64,000 nucleotides of DNA from Achromobacter denitrificans NBRC 15125 (GTDB lineage Bacteria; Pseudomonadota; Gammaproteobacteria; Burkholderiales; Burkholderiaceae_B): positions 248,001-312,000 of the forward strand of contig NZ_BCTQ01000002.1 of NCBI RefSeq assembly GCF_001571365.1. The letters are read 5' to 3'. The stretch's first letter is position 1; every line of letters starts with the position of its first letter. Shown here one piece after another: positions 35,999 to 45,424 of the stretch. The position numbers and the translations under genes are program-made. Below the pieces are notes generated by a model. That model was not told the origin of the DNA. It searched no databases and was given only the letters and a program-made list of their open reading frames with translations.

Positions 35999-36985
35999 TT
36001 ACAAAAAAGACAAACCGGCGCCGTCGCGGGGCAATACCGAGACCCAATAGCGGGTCCGGTAGCGCAGGCGCAGCGGCAGCGTGTCGGCCACCGCGGCCAG
36101 CGCGCGGTCGGTGTCGGCCAAAGGAAACGAGCCCGAAATCGGCAGGTCCGCCACCTCGGGCGCGCAGTCGATCCAGCCGGGGCGATAGCGCTGCAGTTCC
36201 GCGAGGAATTCCGCCAGGGGCATGCCGTCCACCTGGAGCATGCCGCGCGCCCAGGCCGAGGGATCGCCGGCGAGCGCCTCGGGCGAGGCCGCCCGCGCCG
36301 CCGAGAATGCCACCCCGGTCCCCGGCGGAACGACGCTGGCGCGGGACGCGCCCAGCGGCTGCACGCGCAAGTCGCCGGCCAGCACCTGGACCCGGGACTC
36401 GCGCTCGTCGTGCCGCGCCACGAAGCGCGCGCTGGCGGTCATGATGAAACCTTCGCTCGTGCGCACGACGAAGGGCCGTGGCTCCGGCCCCCGGTCCGGC
36501 ACCGCGTCCACCAGGATCTCGCCGGCATGCAGCGCAACCAGGCGCTGCGCGCGGTCGAACAGCACGTCGATCGCGGTGCGCGTGTTGAGCACGATGCGCG
36601 AGTTGTCGGCCAGGGCCAGCTCGCGCCTGGCGCCGGCCGGTGTACGGTATTGCGCGGTCCAGGTCTGCCAAGGCGTCTCCCGCCAGGCCGACCAGCCTGC
36701 CGCGCCCGCCCCCGCCAACACCGCCAGCTTGACCAGGGCGCGCCGCCGTCCCGGCGAGCGCGGACGCGCCAGCACGGGCAGCGCGCCTTCGGGCAAGGCC
36801 TCGAAGCGGCGGGTCAGTGCCTCGGTGCGGCGCCAGGCGCGCTCGTGTTCCGGATCGGCCTGGCGCCACGCCAGCCAGGCGGCCTGGTCGGCGTCGGTGA
36901 CGGTGCCGGAAGTCAGCACCAGGAACCATTCGATGGCGCCATCCAGCGCGCGCGGATCGATGCCCGCGGCCTTGCCGGCGCTCAT
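35999..36985 (-). CDS. FecR-type anti-sigma/sigma regulator
   Basis: 328 residues. The cytoplasmic N-terminus (DUF4880-like, WLAWRQADPEHERAWRR) is followed by a weak membrane segment (about 95-110, LAVLAGAGAAGWSAW) and the periplasmic FecR domain (GARRELALADNSRIVLNTRT, GEILVDAV). It should relay receptor occupancy to the sigma factor. Its ATG overlaps the sigma-factor stop codon by four bases (ATGA), so translation is coupled. Confidence 0.9.
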   Translation of the reverse strand: MSAGKAAGIDPRALDGAIEWFLVLTSGTVTDADQAAWLAWRQADPEHERAWRRTEALTRRFEALPEGALPVLARPRSPGRRRALVKLAVLAGAGAAGWSAWRETPWQTWTAQYRTPAGARRELALADNSRIVLNTRTAIDVLFDRAQRLVALHAGEILVDAVPDRGPEPRPFVVRTSEGFIMTASARFVARHDERESRVQVLAGDLRVQPLGASRASVVPPGTGVAFSAARAASPEALAGDPSAWARGMLQVDGMPLAEFLAELQRYRPGWIDCAPEVADLPISGSFPLADTDRALAAVADTLPLRLRYRTRYWVSVLPRDGAGLSFL

Positions 36986-37488
36986 GCGGACAGCTCCAGG
37001 CATTGGCGCAGGGCGCGGGCGATGTACTGCCGCACCGAGCCCACCGACACCCCCAGGCGCACGGCGATCTCCGCATGGCCCAGGCCTTCCAGCTGGCACA
37101 GCAGAAAGGCGCGCCTGACGGCTATCGGCAGACCGTCCAGCATGACGTCGATTTCCAGCAAGGCTTCCAGCGCCAGCGCGCGCGCCTCGGGCGACGGCGC
37201 GGAGGACGCCGGCAGGCTCGCCAGCGTTTCCAGGTAGGCCAGCTCCAGGTCCTTGCGCCGCAGATGGTTCACCATCAGGCCGTGGGCGACCGTGGCCAGA
37301 TAGGACCGCGGTTCGTTGATGCCGGCGAGTTCGCGCCGCGCCAGCACCCGCGCATAGGTATCGTGCACCAGGTCGGCCGCGTCGAAGGGGCAGCCCAGCT
37401 TCTTGCGCAGCCAGCCCTGCAGCCAGCCGTGATGGTCGCGGTAAAGCGTGTGCGCCTGCTGTTGCGAGGCCGGATCGAGGGCGGTCAT
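36982..37488 (-). CDS. FecI-type ECF sigma factor
   Basis: 168 residues. Region 2 (DAADLVHDTYARVLAR) and region 4 (LEGLGHAEIAVRLGVSVGSV) are typical of iron-starvation ECF sigma factors. It is the first gene of the FecI-FecR-receptor operon and has a Fur-box-like site 30-48 bases upstream of its ATG. Its expected target is the receptor promoter in 35934-35998. Confidence 0.92.
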   Translation of the reverse strand: MTALDPASQQQAHTLYRDHHGWLQGWLRKKLGCPFDAADLVHDTYARVLARRELAGINEPRSYLATVAHGLMVNHLRRKDLELAYLETLASLPASSAPSPEARALALEALLEIDVMLDGLPIAVRRAFLLCQLEGLGHAEIAVRLGVSVGSVRQYIARALRQCLELSA

Positions 37489-37517
37489 GGAAGGGCGAAG
37501 AGGGATGACAATTTGCG

Positions 37518-37536
37518 GATGAGAATTATTCTAATT
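37518..37536. promoter_or_regulatory. Fur-box-like operator upstream of the FecI gene
   Basis: The 19 bases starting GATGAGAATTATTC match the classic Fur consensus at 11 of 19 positions by eye. They sit immediately upstream of the sigma-factor gene in an AT-rich patch of otherwise GC-rich DNA. Confidence 0.6.
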
Positions 37537-37745
37537 CCTGATGTTGCCGCTGACCAGCTTGCCGACTCCCGGGATGCGCCTTCCCCTCCTGCTCAAGGCG
37601 CCTCCACCGCCACGCGGCGCCCTCCCCGAACGCCCTCTGCCCCCCGCGCGGCATCCGGGCCAGCCGCTAGAATGGCATCGCGGCGGCGTCGGTTGCGAGC
37701 CCGGATCGAACCGCGGACGCGCCGCGCCGACATACCGGAGGTTCA

Positions 37746-38372
37746 ATGGCGATCAAGGCGGTGGCGTTTGACGTATTCGGGACCCTGGTCCGCATCGAGC
37801 GGCCGGCCCGCCCTTTCCGCAAGCTGGTCCGATTGCTGCATGCGGCGGGCCGGCCGCGCCAAAGCGACGACGGCCAGCGCGCGATGAGCCATGCCCTGGA
37901 CCTCAGGCAAACGGCCGACCTGCTGGGCGGCAAAGTCAGCGAGGAAGACTTGCGCGCCCTGGAAGCCGAGCTGCGCGATGAACTCCGATCGATCACGCTC
38001 TTCGAGGACGCGGCGCCCGCGCTGAATGCCCTGAAGCAGAACGGGCTCAAGGTGGCGCTCTGCTCGAATCTTGCCGCGCCCTACGGACCGCCGGTGCTGG
38101 AGCTGCTGCCCTTCGCTCCGGCATTCTGCGCCTGGTCGTACGAGGCCGGGGCGGTGAAGCCGCAACCCGCGATCTACCACTACCTGTGCGAGGGGCTGGG
38201 CTGCCGGCCCGAGGAGGTCCTGATGGTGGGCGACACGCTCGACGCCGACATGACCGGGCCCCGGGAGTTCGGCATGCGCGGCTATCACCTCGACCGGCGC
38301 GCGGAAGCCGCGCGGGACGAGGGCTCGCTGCGGTCGCTCGGCGAAGTCCTGGCGCTGATCCGACAACCCTAG
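37746..38372 (+). CDS. HAD-superfamily hydrolase
   Basis: 208 residues. Motif I is FDVFGTL, with the nucleophile Asp but not the second Asp, as in haloacid-dehalogenase-like members. Motif II is CSNLA, motif III the Lys in GAVKPQPAIY, and motif IV MVGDTLDADMTG. A small phosphate or haloacid substrate is possible; the family does not decide. It stands alone between the iron operon and the DMT exporter. Confidence 0.82.
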   Translation: MAIKAVAFDVFGTLVRIERPARPFRKLVRLLHAAGRPRQSDDGQRAMSHALDLRQTADLLGGKVSEEDLRALEAELRDELRSITLFEDAAPALNALKQNGLKVALCSNLAAPYGPPVLELLPFAPAFCAWSYEAGAVKPQPAIYHYLCEGLGCRPEEVLMVGDTLDADMTGPREFGMRGYHLDRRAEAARDEGSLRSLGEVLALIRQP

Positions 38373-38493
38373 GCGCCGAGCGGGAACTCGGCGGGCGCCT
38401 CGATACCAGCGGCTGCCCGGGCCGTCGACGGCGACGCGCCCCGGGCTTTGCGCTACGATGGCCGGACGTCGGCCCCCAGGAACTGCCCGCGCC

Positions 38494-39339
38494 ATGACGC
38501 CCCGCCTGTTCGCGCTCACCCTGCTTTCCTTGCTGGCCTTCGCCGGGAATTCGCTGCTGTGCCGCCTTGCGCTGAAGCAGACCGCGATCGACCCGGCCAC
38601 TTTCGTCGCCATCCGCATCGGCTCCGGCGCGCTGGTGCTCTGGCTGGTGCTCCGGCTGCGCAAGCCGGCCGGACGGCTGGAAGGCAACGGGTACGGCGCC
38701 CTGGCGCTGCTCGTCTATGCGGTGGCTTTCGCCTATGCCTACACGCGGATATCCGCGGGCACCGGCGCCCTGCTGCTGTTCGCGTCGATCCAGATCAGCA
38801 TGATCCTGTGCGGGCTGCTGATCGGCGAGCGGCTATCTTTCCTGCAAGGGCTGGGCATCGCGCTGGCGGTCTGCGGCCTGGTCGTCCTCATGCTGCCCGG
38901 CGTCAGCGCCCCCCCCTTGTTCCACGCGTTCCTGATGATCGTGGCCGGCATTGCCTGGGGCGCCTATTCCCTGCTGGGCCGCGCCGCGAAAGACCCGGCC
39001 TCGGCCACGGCGGGCAATTTCATCCGCGCCACGCCGCTCGCCCTGGTTCCGTTCCTGTTGCATGCGCTGACAGCCCATGCCGGCTACGACGCCGCCGGCG
39101 TAGCCTACGCCGTGGCTTCCGGGGCCGTGACCTCGGGCCTGGGCTACATCTTCTGGTACGCCGCGCTCAAACAGCTGAAGGTCACCCATGCCGCCACGGT
39201 GCAGCTCGCCGTGCCGGTGCTGACGGCGTTCGGCGGGGCCGTGTTCCTGGCCGAACCCGTGACGGGCGTGCTGGTGGGCGCCTCGGCGCTGATCCTCCTG
39301 GGCATTTCCCTGGTGGTGCTGGTCAAGCGCCCGGCCTGA
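38494..39339 (+). CDS. EamA/DMT-family transporter
   Basis: 281 residues with about ten membrane segments in two EamA repeats (first half about 1-130, second 145-281). TSGLGYIFWYAALKQLKVTH and PVLTAFGGAVFLAEPV are typical of the second repeat. Such proteins export amino acids or metabolites. The ATG at 38494 begins directly at the first membrane helix. Confidence 0.85.
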   Translation: MTPRLFALTLLSLLAFAGNSLLCRLALKQTAIDPATFVAIRIGSGALVLWLVLRLRKPAGRLEGNGYGALALLVYAVAFAYAYTRISAGTGALLLFASIQISMILCGLLIGERLSFLQGLGIALAVCGLVVLMLPGVSAPPLFHAFLMIVAGIAWGAYSLLGRAAKDPASATAGNFIRATPLALVPFLLHALTAHAGYDAAGVAYAVASGAVTSGLGYIFWYAALKQLKVTHAATVQLAVPVLTAFGGAVFLAEPVTGVLVGASALILLGISLVVLVKRPA

Positions 39340-39355
39340 TGCCTCCGCGGCGCCT

Positions 39356-40483
39356 TCAGTTCACCCGCCGCGGCAGCACCGCGCGCATCCAGCGCGACAG
39401 CAGCGGCCGGATGCGCTGATTGTGCAGCAGCACGGCGCCCAGCGCGCCGATGAAGGCGCCGATCACGGTGTCCAGGAACCGGGCTTCGATGACGGCCGCG
39501 GGATAACCTTGCCCCAGATGGGGCGCCTCCGCCAGGAAGATGGTCAGCGGCGTGATCAGCACCACGGCGCTCGCGTAGTGGCGCACCACCAGGGTTTCGA
39601 TGCCGAACGACAGCGCCATCATGACCAGGCTCAGGGTCCACACATTGAGCGGCAAGGCGAGCAGGACCCATGCCACGCACAGCCCCACGGCCGTGCCCAG
39701 GATGCGGTGCATCTGCCGGCTCCAGGCCGCTCGCAGGCTCGCGCCCTGGATGATCGCCAGGCAACTGACCGGCACCCAGTAGGGCCGCTGCAATTGCAGC
39801 AGCTCGGCCACCAGCAGCGAAATGCCGACGAACAGCCCGATGATGACGGAGTCATAGACGACGAAGTCGAACGTGGGCTTGGGCAGCTCGGTTTCCGGCG
39901 GCGGCGGCGCCACCCGCGTCATGTGCAGCGAATACGCGAACGCGACCAAACACGCGACCAGGCTGCCCAGCGCCACCATGCCCACGCGCAGGGGCACATC
40001 CTCGATGCGCCCGGGCGTATAGGCCGCGATCGCCGTCGCCATGATGAAGAACAGGCTGCCCGGCGGGCCCAGCCGATAGCAGCGGCAGACCATGTTCACC
40101 ACCATGGCGATCAGGGTCAGCGCGGCGATCATGGCGGCGGGCCAGAACTGCGTCAGCGCGCCGACCGCGTAGCACGCCACCATGCCGAACGATGCCGCCA
40201 ACAGCATCATCATGCGATGCTGCAGCGAAGAGTTGGGCAGGCTCAGAAACACCATGCCGCCCAGGCTGGACATCAATCCGTAGTCCATGCGCCCGAAATA
40301 GGCCCCCACCATCAAGGGAAGTCCGGACGACAGGGCCGCGGCCAGCGGCATTTCCCAGCGCCGGTCGCTCGCGTTCACGCGGGTCAGGTCGCGCCATACG
40401 GCGCCCAGCCGCGCCTTCGCGGACGCCGGCGCATACCAGGGCCGGCGGCCGTCGCCGCTATGTGGATCGTGTTGTCTGTTCAT
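39356..40483 (-). CDS. FUSC-family inner-membrane protein
   Basis: 375 residues with two clusters of membrane helices, characteristic of fusaric-acid-resistance/aromatic-acid exporter proteins. The second cluster reads YWVPVSCLAIIQGASLRAAW and RILGTAVGLCVAWVLLALP. It lacks the long cytoplasmic middle domain of AaeB-type pumps, so it is a short member. There are no membrane-fusion partners next to it. It is convergent with the DMT transporter gene. Confidence 0.8.
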   Translation of the reverse strand: MNRQHDPHSGDGRRPWYAPASAKARLGAVWRDLTRVNASDRRWEMPLAAALSSGLPLMVGAYFGRMDYGLMSSLGGMVFLSLPNSSLQHRMMMLLAASFGMVACYAVGALTQFWPAAMIAALTLIAMVVNMVCRCYRLGPPGSLFFIMATAIAAYTPGRIEDVPLRVGMVALGSLVACLVAFAYSLHMTRVAPPPPETELPKPTFDFVVYDSVIIGLFVGISLLVAELLQLQRPYWVPVSCLAIIQGASLRAAWSRQMHRILGTAVGLCVAWVLLALPLNVWTLSLVMMALSFGIETLVVRHYASAVVLITPLTIFLAEAPHLGQGYPAAVIEARFLDTVIGAFIGALGAVLLHNQRIRPLLSRWMRAVLPRRVN

Positions 40484-40730
40484 GGTTCAACCTTGCCGGC
40501 GCGCCCGCTGCCCGCCGCTCCTCGCCCGCCGGCGGCCGAGGAGAGGCCAGTATGGGCGATCGCCCCGCGATGGGCAATCCTGGCGCTCGCGCCGAACAAA
40601 TTCCGAGGGGCGAATTTAACGGGAATTCCCTGATATTCCCACCCCAGGGCCGATGGCTACCATTCCGCGCACCTCCGGCCACCGGCCGTAGGGATACACC
40701 ATTGCATTGCGCCGACCGCGCGGAGACATC

Positions 40731-41747
40731 ATGAAAGCACTGAAACTGGTTGCGGCAGGCACCGCGTTGTTCATCTCGTCGTGGACCGCCCAGGCGGGCG
40801 CGACGTTCGACAACATCAAGAGCAAGGGCTTTGTCCAGTGCGGCGTGTCCACCGGCGTTGCCGGGTTCTCCGTGAACGACAGCAAGGGCGGCTGGACCGG
40901 CCTGGACGTGGAACTGTGCCGCGCGCTGGCCGTCGCCATGTTCGGCGACGCGTCCAAGAGCAAAATCATGGCGATCAGCGCCCTGCAACGCTTCACTGCC
41001 CTGCAATCGGGCGAAGTCGACGTGCTGCCGCGCAATACGACGCTGACGCTGACTCGCGACACGACGCTCGGCCTGATCGGCGTGGGCGTGAACTATTACG
41101 ACAGCCAGGGCATCATGGTGAACAAGTCCCTGAATGTGAAGAGCGCCAAGGAACTGGAGGGCGCCACGATTTGCGTGCAGCCCGGCACCACCACTGAACT
41201 GAACCTGGCGGACTGGTTCCGCTCGAACAACATTTCGTTCAAGCCCGTCGTCGTGGACCGCATGGACGAGATCATCCGCGCCTTCGCGGTCGGACGCTGC
41301 GACGCCTTCACCGGCGACAAGTCGCAACTGGCCGCCGCCCGCAGCGGCCTGGAAAGCCCGGAAAAGTACGACATCCTGCCGGAAGACTTCTCCAAGGAGC
41401 CGCTGGGCCCGATGGTGCGCCAGGGCGACGAACAATGGTTCAACGTCGTCCGCTGGACGGTGAACGTCATGCTGGAAGCCGAGGAATACGGCATTACGTC
41501 CAAGAACGTCGATGACATGTTGAAGAGCACCAACCCCAATATCCAGCGCATCCTGGGCGTGACGCCGGGCATGGGCAAGAACCTGGGCCTGGATGACAAG
41601 TGGGCTTACAACATCATCAAGACCATCGGCAACTATGGCGAGAGCTTTGAACGCAACCTGGGCCCCAGCAGCCCGCTGAAGCTGCCGCGCGGGCTGAACG
41701 CGTCCTACCGCGATGGCGGCCTGATGTACGGCTGGCCGGTGCGCTAA
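40731..41747 (+). CDS. Amino-acid ABC transporter substrate-binding protein, AapJ-like (orphan)
   Basis: 338 residues, longer than ordinary family 3 binding proteins and matching the AapJ/BztA length. A Sec signal peptide (LVAAGTALFISSWTAQA) is followed by GFVQCGVSTGVAGFSVND, GLDVELCRALAVAMFG and ATICVQPGTTTELNLADWF. AapJ relatives bind a broad range of L-amino acids. The usual permease and ATPase genes are absent on both sides, so it must use a transporter encoded elsewhere. A strong terminator follows. Confidence 0.88.
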   Translation: MKALKLVAAGTALFISSWTAQAGATFDNIKSKGFVQCGVSTGVAGFSVNDSKGGWTGLDVELCRALAVAMFGDASKSKIMAISALQRFTALQSGEVDVLPRNTTLTLTRDTTLGLIGVGVNYYDSQGIMVNKSLNVKSAKELEGATICVQPGTTTELNLADWFRSNNISFKPVVVDRMDEIIRAFAVGRCDAFTGDKSQLAAARSGLESPEKYDILPEDFSKEPLGPMVRQGDEQWFNVVRWTVNVMLEAEEYGITSKNVDDMLKSTNPNIQRILGVTPGMGKNLGLDDKWAYNIIKTIGNYGESFERNLGPSSPLKLPRGLNASYRDGGLMYGWPVR

Positions 41748-41792
41748 AGCGGCTCGATACGCGGTAAGCGCGGGCGCGGGTCGCGCCCGCCG

Positions 41793-41826
41793 AACAGGGC
41801 AGTGCCGCAAGGCACTGCCCTGTTTT
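41793..41826 (+). terminator. Rho-independent terminator after the AapJ-like gene
   Basis: A perfect stem AACAGGGCAGTGCC / GGCACTGCCCTGTT with loop GCAA, ending in TTTTC. Confidence 0.9.
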
Positions 41827-41847
41827 CGTGACTGATCGCGCCCGAGG

Positions 41848-42789
41848 CTAGATCCTTCCCGCCGCCGCGGGCGGCTTGCCGGCGCGAAACAGCTGTGACG
41901 CCTGGATCCGTTCCAGCATGCCGCGCGCGGCGCTGGTCAGGGGCCGGTTGGCGCGCACGATCAGGCGCGTTTGCGCCGCCTCGAAGATGGGGTTGGTCGT
42001 GCGCAGCGCCACCAGTTCGCCTCGGGCGACTTCCTTCACCACGGAATTCGCCGACGTGAAGGTCAGCCCCAGGCGGCTCTCGACGTAGCGCTTGAGCGTC
42101 ACCACGGAATTGGCGATGAAGCTGGGCGACAGCACGATGTTCTCGGACAGCTCCGCCATCTCGATCAACTGACGCAAGCCGAAGCCCGGCCCCATCAGCG
42201 CCACCGGGTAGCGCGCCACGTCCTTCAAGGCCGGCCGCTTGCGTTGCCGCGCCAGCGGATGGTCGGGCCAGGCGATCACGCACAGCGGATGCGTGCGCGT
42301 GTCGACCACGCGTATGCCCGGATCCGCCGGCGCGCCGAACACCACGCCGATGTGCGCGTCGTCATGCACCACCGCGCGCACTGCGTCGGAAGCGCCGGCC
42401 ACCTTCAGCGATACGCGCACGCCGGGATGCTGGCGGCAGAATTCGTCCACCACGCCGCCCATCAGGATGTCCACGAAACCCTCGCTGGCGACGACCTGGA
42501 TATCGCCGCGCTGCAGGCCGTTGACTTCGTCCAGCCGGGCGCGCAAGGCCTGTTCGCTGGCCTGCCGGTCGCGGCAGTGATCCATCACGATGCCGGCCAT
42601 GTCGGTGGGAACGATGCCGCGGCCCTTGCGCTCCAGCAGCGCCACGCCCAGCTCGGTCTCCAGCAGCTGGATCTGGCGGCTGACGACGGAGGGCTCCACG
42701 CCCAGGCGTTCGGCCGCCCCGCGCACCGATCCGGCCGTGACCGCCTCGAAGAAATACTGCAAGCGCCGCGCGCTCAAGCCTCCGTCCAT
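41848..42789 (-). CDS. LysR-family regulator of the Bug-MlrC cluster
   Basis: 313 residues. The winged helix is LQYFFEAVTAGSVRGAAERL, then VEPSVVSRQIQLLETELG; the effector domain follows. It is divergent from the Bug and MlrC genes, with a palindrome in the intergenic region, so it probably regulates them in response to their substrate. Confidence 0.9.
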   Translation of the reverse strand: MDGGLSARRLQYFFEAVTAGSVRGAAERLGVEPSVVSRQIQLLETELGVALLERKGRGIVPTDMAGIVMDHCRDRQASEQALRARLDEVNGLQRGDIQVVASEGFVDILMGGVVDEFCRQHPGVRVSLKVAGASDAVRAVVHDDAHIGVVFGAPADPGIRVVDTRTHPLCVIAWPDHPLARQRKRPALKDVARYPVALMGPGFGLRQLIEMAELSENIVLSPSFIANSVVTLKRYVESRLGLTFTSANSVVKEVARGELVALRTTNPIFEAAQTRLIVRANRPLTSAARGMLERIQASQLFRAGKPPAAAGRI

Positions 42790-42827
42790 GCGCCATCCCC
42801 TTTTCCGATTCCGGTGATTTCCTGAAA

Positions 42828-42848
42828 TTGTTGACTTTTGGGCAACAA
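42828..42848. promoter_or_regulatory. Candidate LysR operator
   Basis: A perfect inverted repeat TTGTTG / CAACAA with a 9-base spacer, an arrangement that fits the T-N11-A form of LysR boxes. It lies between the divergent LysR and Bug genes. Confidence 0.5.
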
Positions 42849-42987
42849 AATCCCTGCCAGCTTACATTGATTTACAGGGTGGCGATTGCGAATAATGCGC
42901 GTACTTCAAATCCGCTCGGTTGCGGTCGAACGCTGCAGGCCAGCATCGGCGGCAATGCGAGGTAACGCCCATTTCGAGCCTTAAAGC

Positions 42988-43962
42988 ATGAAACCCTTCG
43001 CTTCGATCCTCGCTGCCGCAACCCTGAGCGTATTCTGTCAACAGGGCGCGTTCGCCGCGCCCGAGGCCGCCTATCCGTCCAAACCCGTGAAGATCGTGGT
43101 CGGCTACGCGCCGGGCGGATCGTCCGACGCGGTGGCGAGGCTGGTGGCCAGCCGCCTGTCGGACAAGCTGGGCCAGACCTTCGTGGTGGAAAACCGCCCG
43201 GGCGCGGCCAGCAACATCGCGGCCGCGACGGTGGCGCGCTCGCCCAACGACGGCTACACCATCCTGCTGGGCTCGAACGCCAGCACCATCAACGTGTCGC
43301 TGTACAAGGATCTGCCGTTCGATTTCCAGAAGGACTTCGAGCCGGTCGCGCTGCTGACCCGCTTTCCCAACATCATGGTCGTGAACAACACCGTGCCGGT
43401 GAAGTCGGTGCCGGAGTTCATCAGCTATGCCAAGGCCAACCCCAAGGGCATCTTCTTCGCCTCGTCCGGCGCCGGCTCGTCGACGCGCCTGTCGGCCGAA
43501 CTGTTCAAGATGATGACGGGCGTGGAAATGGAGCACGTGCAGTACAAGGGCAGCGCGCCCGCCCTCACCGATCTGATGGCCGGCCGCATTCAGGTGATGT
43601 TCGATACCGCTCCGTCGGTGATGCCCCTCATCCAGGGCGATAAGCTGCGCGCGCTCGGCGTCACCAGCGCCCAGCCGCAACCCTTCGCGCCCCAGATCCC
43701 CACGATCGACGCCAGCGTCAAAGGCTACGAGATGACGTCCTGGTACGCGCTGTTCGCGCCCGCCGGCACGCCCGCGGAGATCGTGCAAAAGCTGAACAAG
43801 GAAGTCAACGCGGTCCTGGAAGAGAAGGACACCGTGGAGAAACTCGCCGGCATGGTCGCCACGCCCGGCGGCGGCACGCCCGAGGAACTGCGCAAGCACG
43901 TCGCGTCCGAAATCACCAAGTATGCCGAAGTGGTGAAGGCCTCCGGCGCCACCGCGGACTAG
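42988..43962 (+). CDS. Bug/TctC-type periplasmic receptor
   Basis: 324 residues with a Sec signal peptide ending QQGAFA. Motifs are PVKIVVGYAPGGSSDAVAR, QTFVVENRPGAASNIAAA, SPNDGYTILLGS and HVQYKGSAPALTDLMAGRI. It begins the plus-strand pair with the MlrC-like gene, 12 bases apart. Its ligand may be the molecule that MlrC hydrolyses or its product; no TctAB genes are nearby. Confidence 0.9.
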   Translation: MKPFASILAAATLSVFCQQGAFAAPEAAYPSKPVKIVVGYAPGGSSDAVARLVASRLSDKLGQTFVVENRPGAASNIAAATVARSPNDGYTILLGSNASTINVSLYKDLPFDFQKDFEPVALLTRFPNIMVVNNTVPVKSVPEFISYAKANPKGIFFASSGAGSSTRLSAELFKMMTGVEMEHVQYKGSAPALTDLMAGRIQVMFDTAPSVMPLIQGDKLRALGVTSAQPQPFAPQIPTIDASVKGYEMTSWYALFAPAGTPAEIVQKLNKEVNAVLEEKDTVEKLAGMVATPGGGTPEELRKHVASEITKYAEVVKASGATAD

Positions 43963-43974
43963 GCTTTAAGCATC

Positions 43975-45420
43975 ATGCGCGTTTTTACCGGTTCGCTGGC
44001 CACCGAAACCAATACGTTCGCTCCGCTGCCCACCTCGCTGGATGACTTCGCCGACCGGGGCTACTACCCGGCCGGCACCCATCCGCCCGAGATGACGATT
44101 TTCAGCGGACCGCTGTGGGCGGCGCGCCAGCGCGGCGCGCAACACGGCTGGGAAGTCATGGAAGGCATGGCGGCCGGCGCCCAGCCCGGCGGCATCACTA
44201 CCCGCCATGCCTATGAAACGCTGCGCGACGAGTTGCTGCGCGACCTGCGGCAGGCCCTGCCCGTCGACATGGTGGTGCTGGGCTTGCACGGCGCGATGGT
44301 GGCCGACGGCTACGAGGATTGCGAAGGCGACCTGCTGGCCCGCGTGCGCGAGATCGTCGGTCCCGGCGTCGTGGTGGGCGCGGAACTGGATCCGCACTGC
44401 CACCTGTCCGAGGCCATGGTGTCCAACACGGACATCCTGGTGGCCTACAAAGAGTACCCCCACACCGACATCCGCGAGCGCGCGCTGGAACTGGTGGACT
44501 TCTGCGCGGCCGCGGCCGAGCGCCGCATCGCGCCAGTGGCGGCCGTCGTCGACTGCGGAATGGTGGTCACCGTCCGCACTCCCCAGGAACCGGCCCGCGG
44601 CTATATCGACCGGATCAGCGCGCTGGAAGGCAAGGACGGCATCCTGTCGATCTCCGTGGTGCACAGCTTCGCCTGGGGCGATGTGCCCGACATGGGCACC
44701 AAGCTGCTGGTCTATGCCGACGGCGACGCCGGCGCGGCCCAACGGCTCGCGCGGCGCCTGGCCGACGAGCTGATCGGCATGCGCGAGGCCCTGACGCCTG
44801 CCTGCCCCAAGCCGGATGAAGCCATAGACCAGGCGCTGGCGTATGGCGCCACGCCCATCGTCATCGCCGACGCTGCCGACAATCCCGGCGGCGGCGGCGC
44901 GGGAGATTCGACCTTCATGCTTCGCCGCCTGCTCGAACGCGGCGTGCGCAATGTGGCGATAGGCCCGCTCTGGGACCCCGTCGCCGTCCGCATCGCCTTC
45001 AGCGCCGGCGCGGGCGCGCGCCTGCCGCTGCGCATCGGCGGCAAGATCAGCCCCATGTCGGGCGAGCCGGTAGACCTGCTGTGCACCGTGAAGGCCCTGG
45101 TTCCGGACATGGTCATGACCGGGCTGTCGGGCTCGCCCGCCGCCGTGGGCAACGCCGCGCTGGTGGAAGCCGACGGCATCGAGATCGTGCTGATCACGGT
45201 GCGCGCCCAGGCCTTGCATACCGACGTATTCACCCAGCTGGGCTGCCGGCTGGAGGACAAGACGCTGATCGTCGTCAAGTCCGCCCAGCATTTCCATGCG
45301 GCGTTTTCGCGGGTGGCGCGGCACATCCTGTACGCCGACGCCCCGGGCTCGGCGACGCTGGACCTGCGCGCCCTGCCTTATCGGCGGGTTCAGCGGCCCA
45401 AGTGGCCCATGGACCGCTGA
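43975..45420 (+). CDS. M81-family metallohydrolase (MlrC-like)
   Basis: 481 residues, the usual length of MlrC/M81 proteins. The N-terminus GSLATETNTFAPLPT, the ELDPHCHLSEAM segment with probable zinc ligands, and NPGGGGAGDSTFMLRRLLER are family hallmarks. MlrC itself cleaves the linear tetrapeptide from microcystin, but most family members in this group of bacteria occur beside Bug proteins and act on unknown amides or lactams. It is cotranscribed with the Bug gene and convergent with the GST gene, only four bases between stops. Confidence 0.85.
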   Translation: MRVFTGSLATETNTFAPLPTSLDDFADRGYYPAGTHPPEMTIFSGPLWAARQRGAQHGWEVMEGMAAGAQPGGITTRHAYETLRDELLRDLRQALPVDMVVLGLHGAMVADGYEDCEGDLLARVREIVGPGVVVGAELDPHCHLSEAMVSNTDILVAYKEYPHTDIRERALELVDFCAAAAERRIAPVAAVVDCGMVVTVRTPQEPARGYIDRISALEGKDGILSISVVHSFAWGDVPDMGTKLLVYADGDAGAAQRLARRLADELIGMREALTPACPKPDEAIDQALAYGATPIVIADAADNPGGGGAGDSTFMLRRLLERGVRNVAIGPLWDPVAVRIAFSAGAGARLPLRIGGKISPMSGEPVDLLCTVKALVPDMVMTGLSGSPAAVGNAALVEADGIEIVLITVRAQALHTDVFTQLGCRLEDKTLIVVKSAQHFHAAFSRVARHILYADAPGSATLDLRALPYRRVQRPKWPMDR

Positions 45421-45424
45421 ACCG

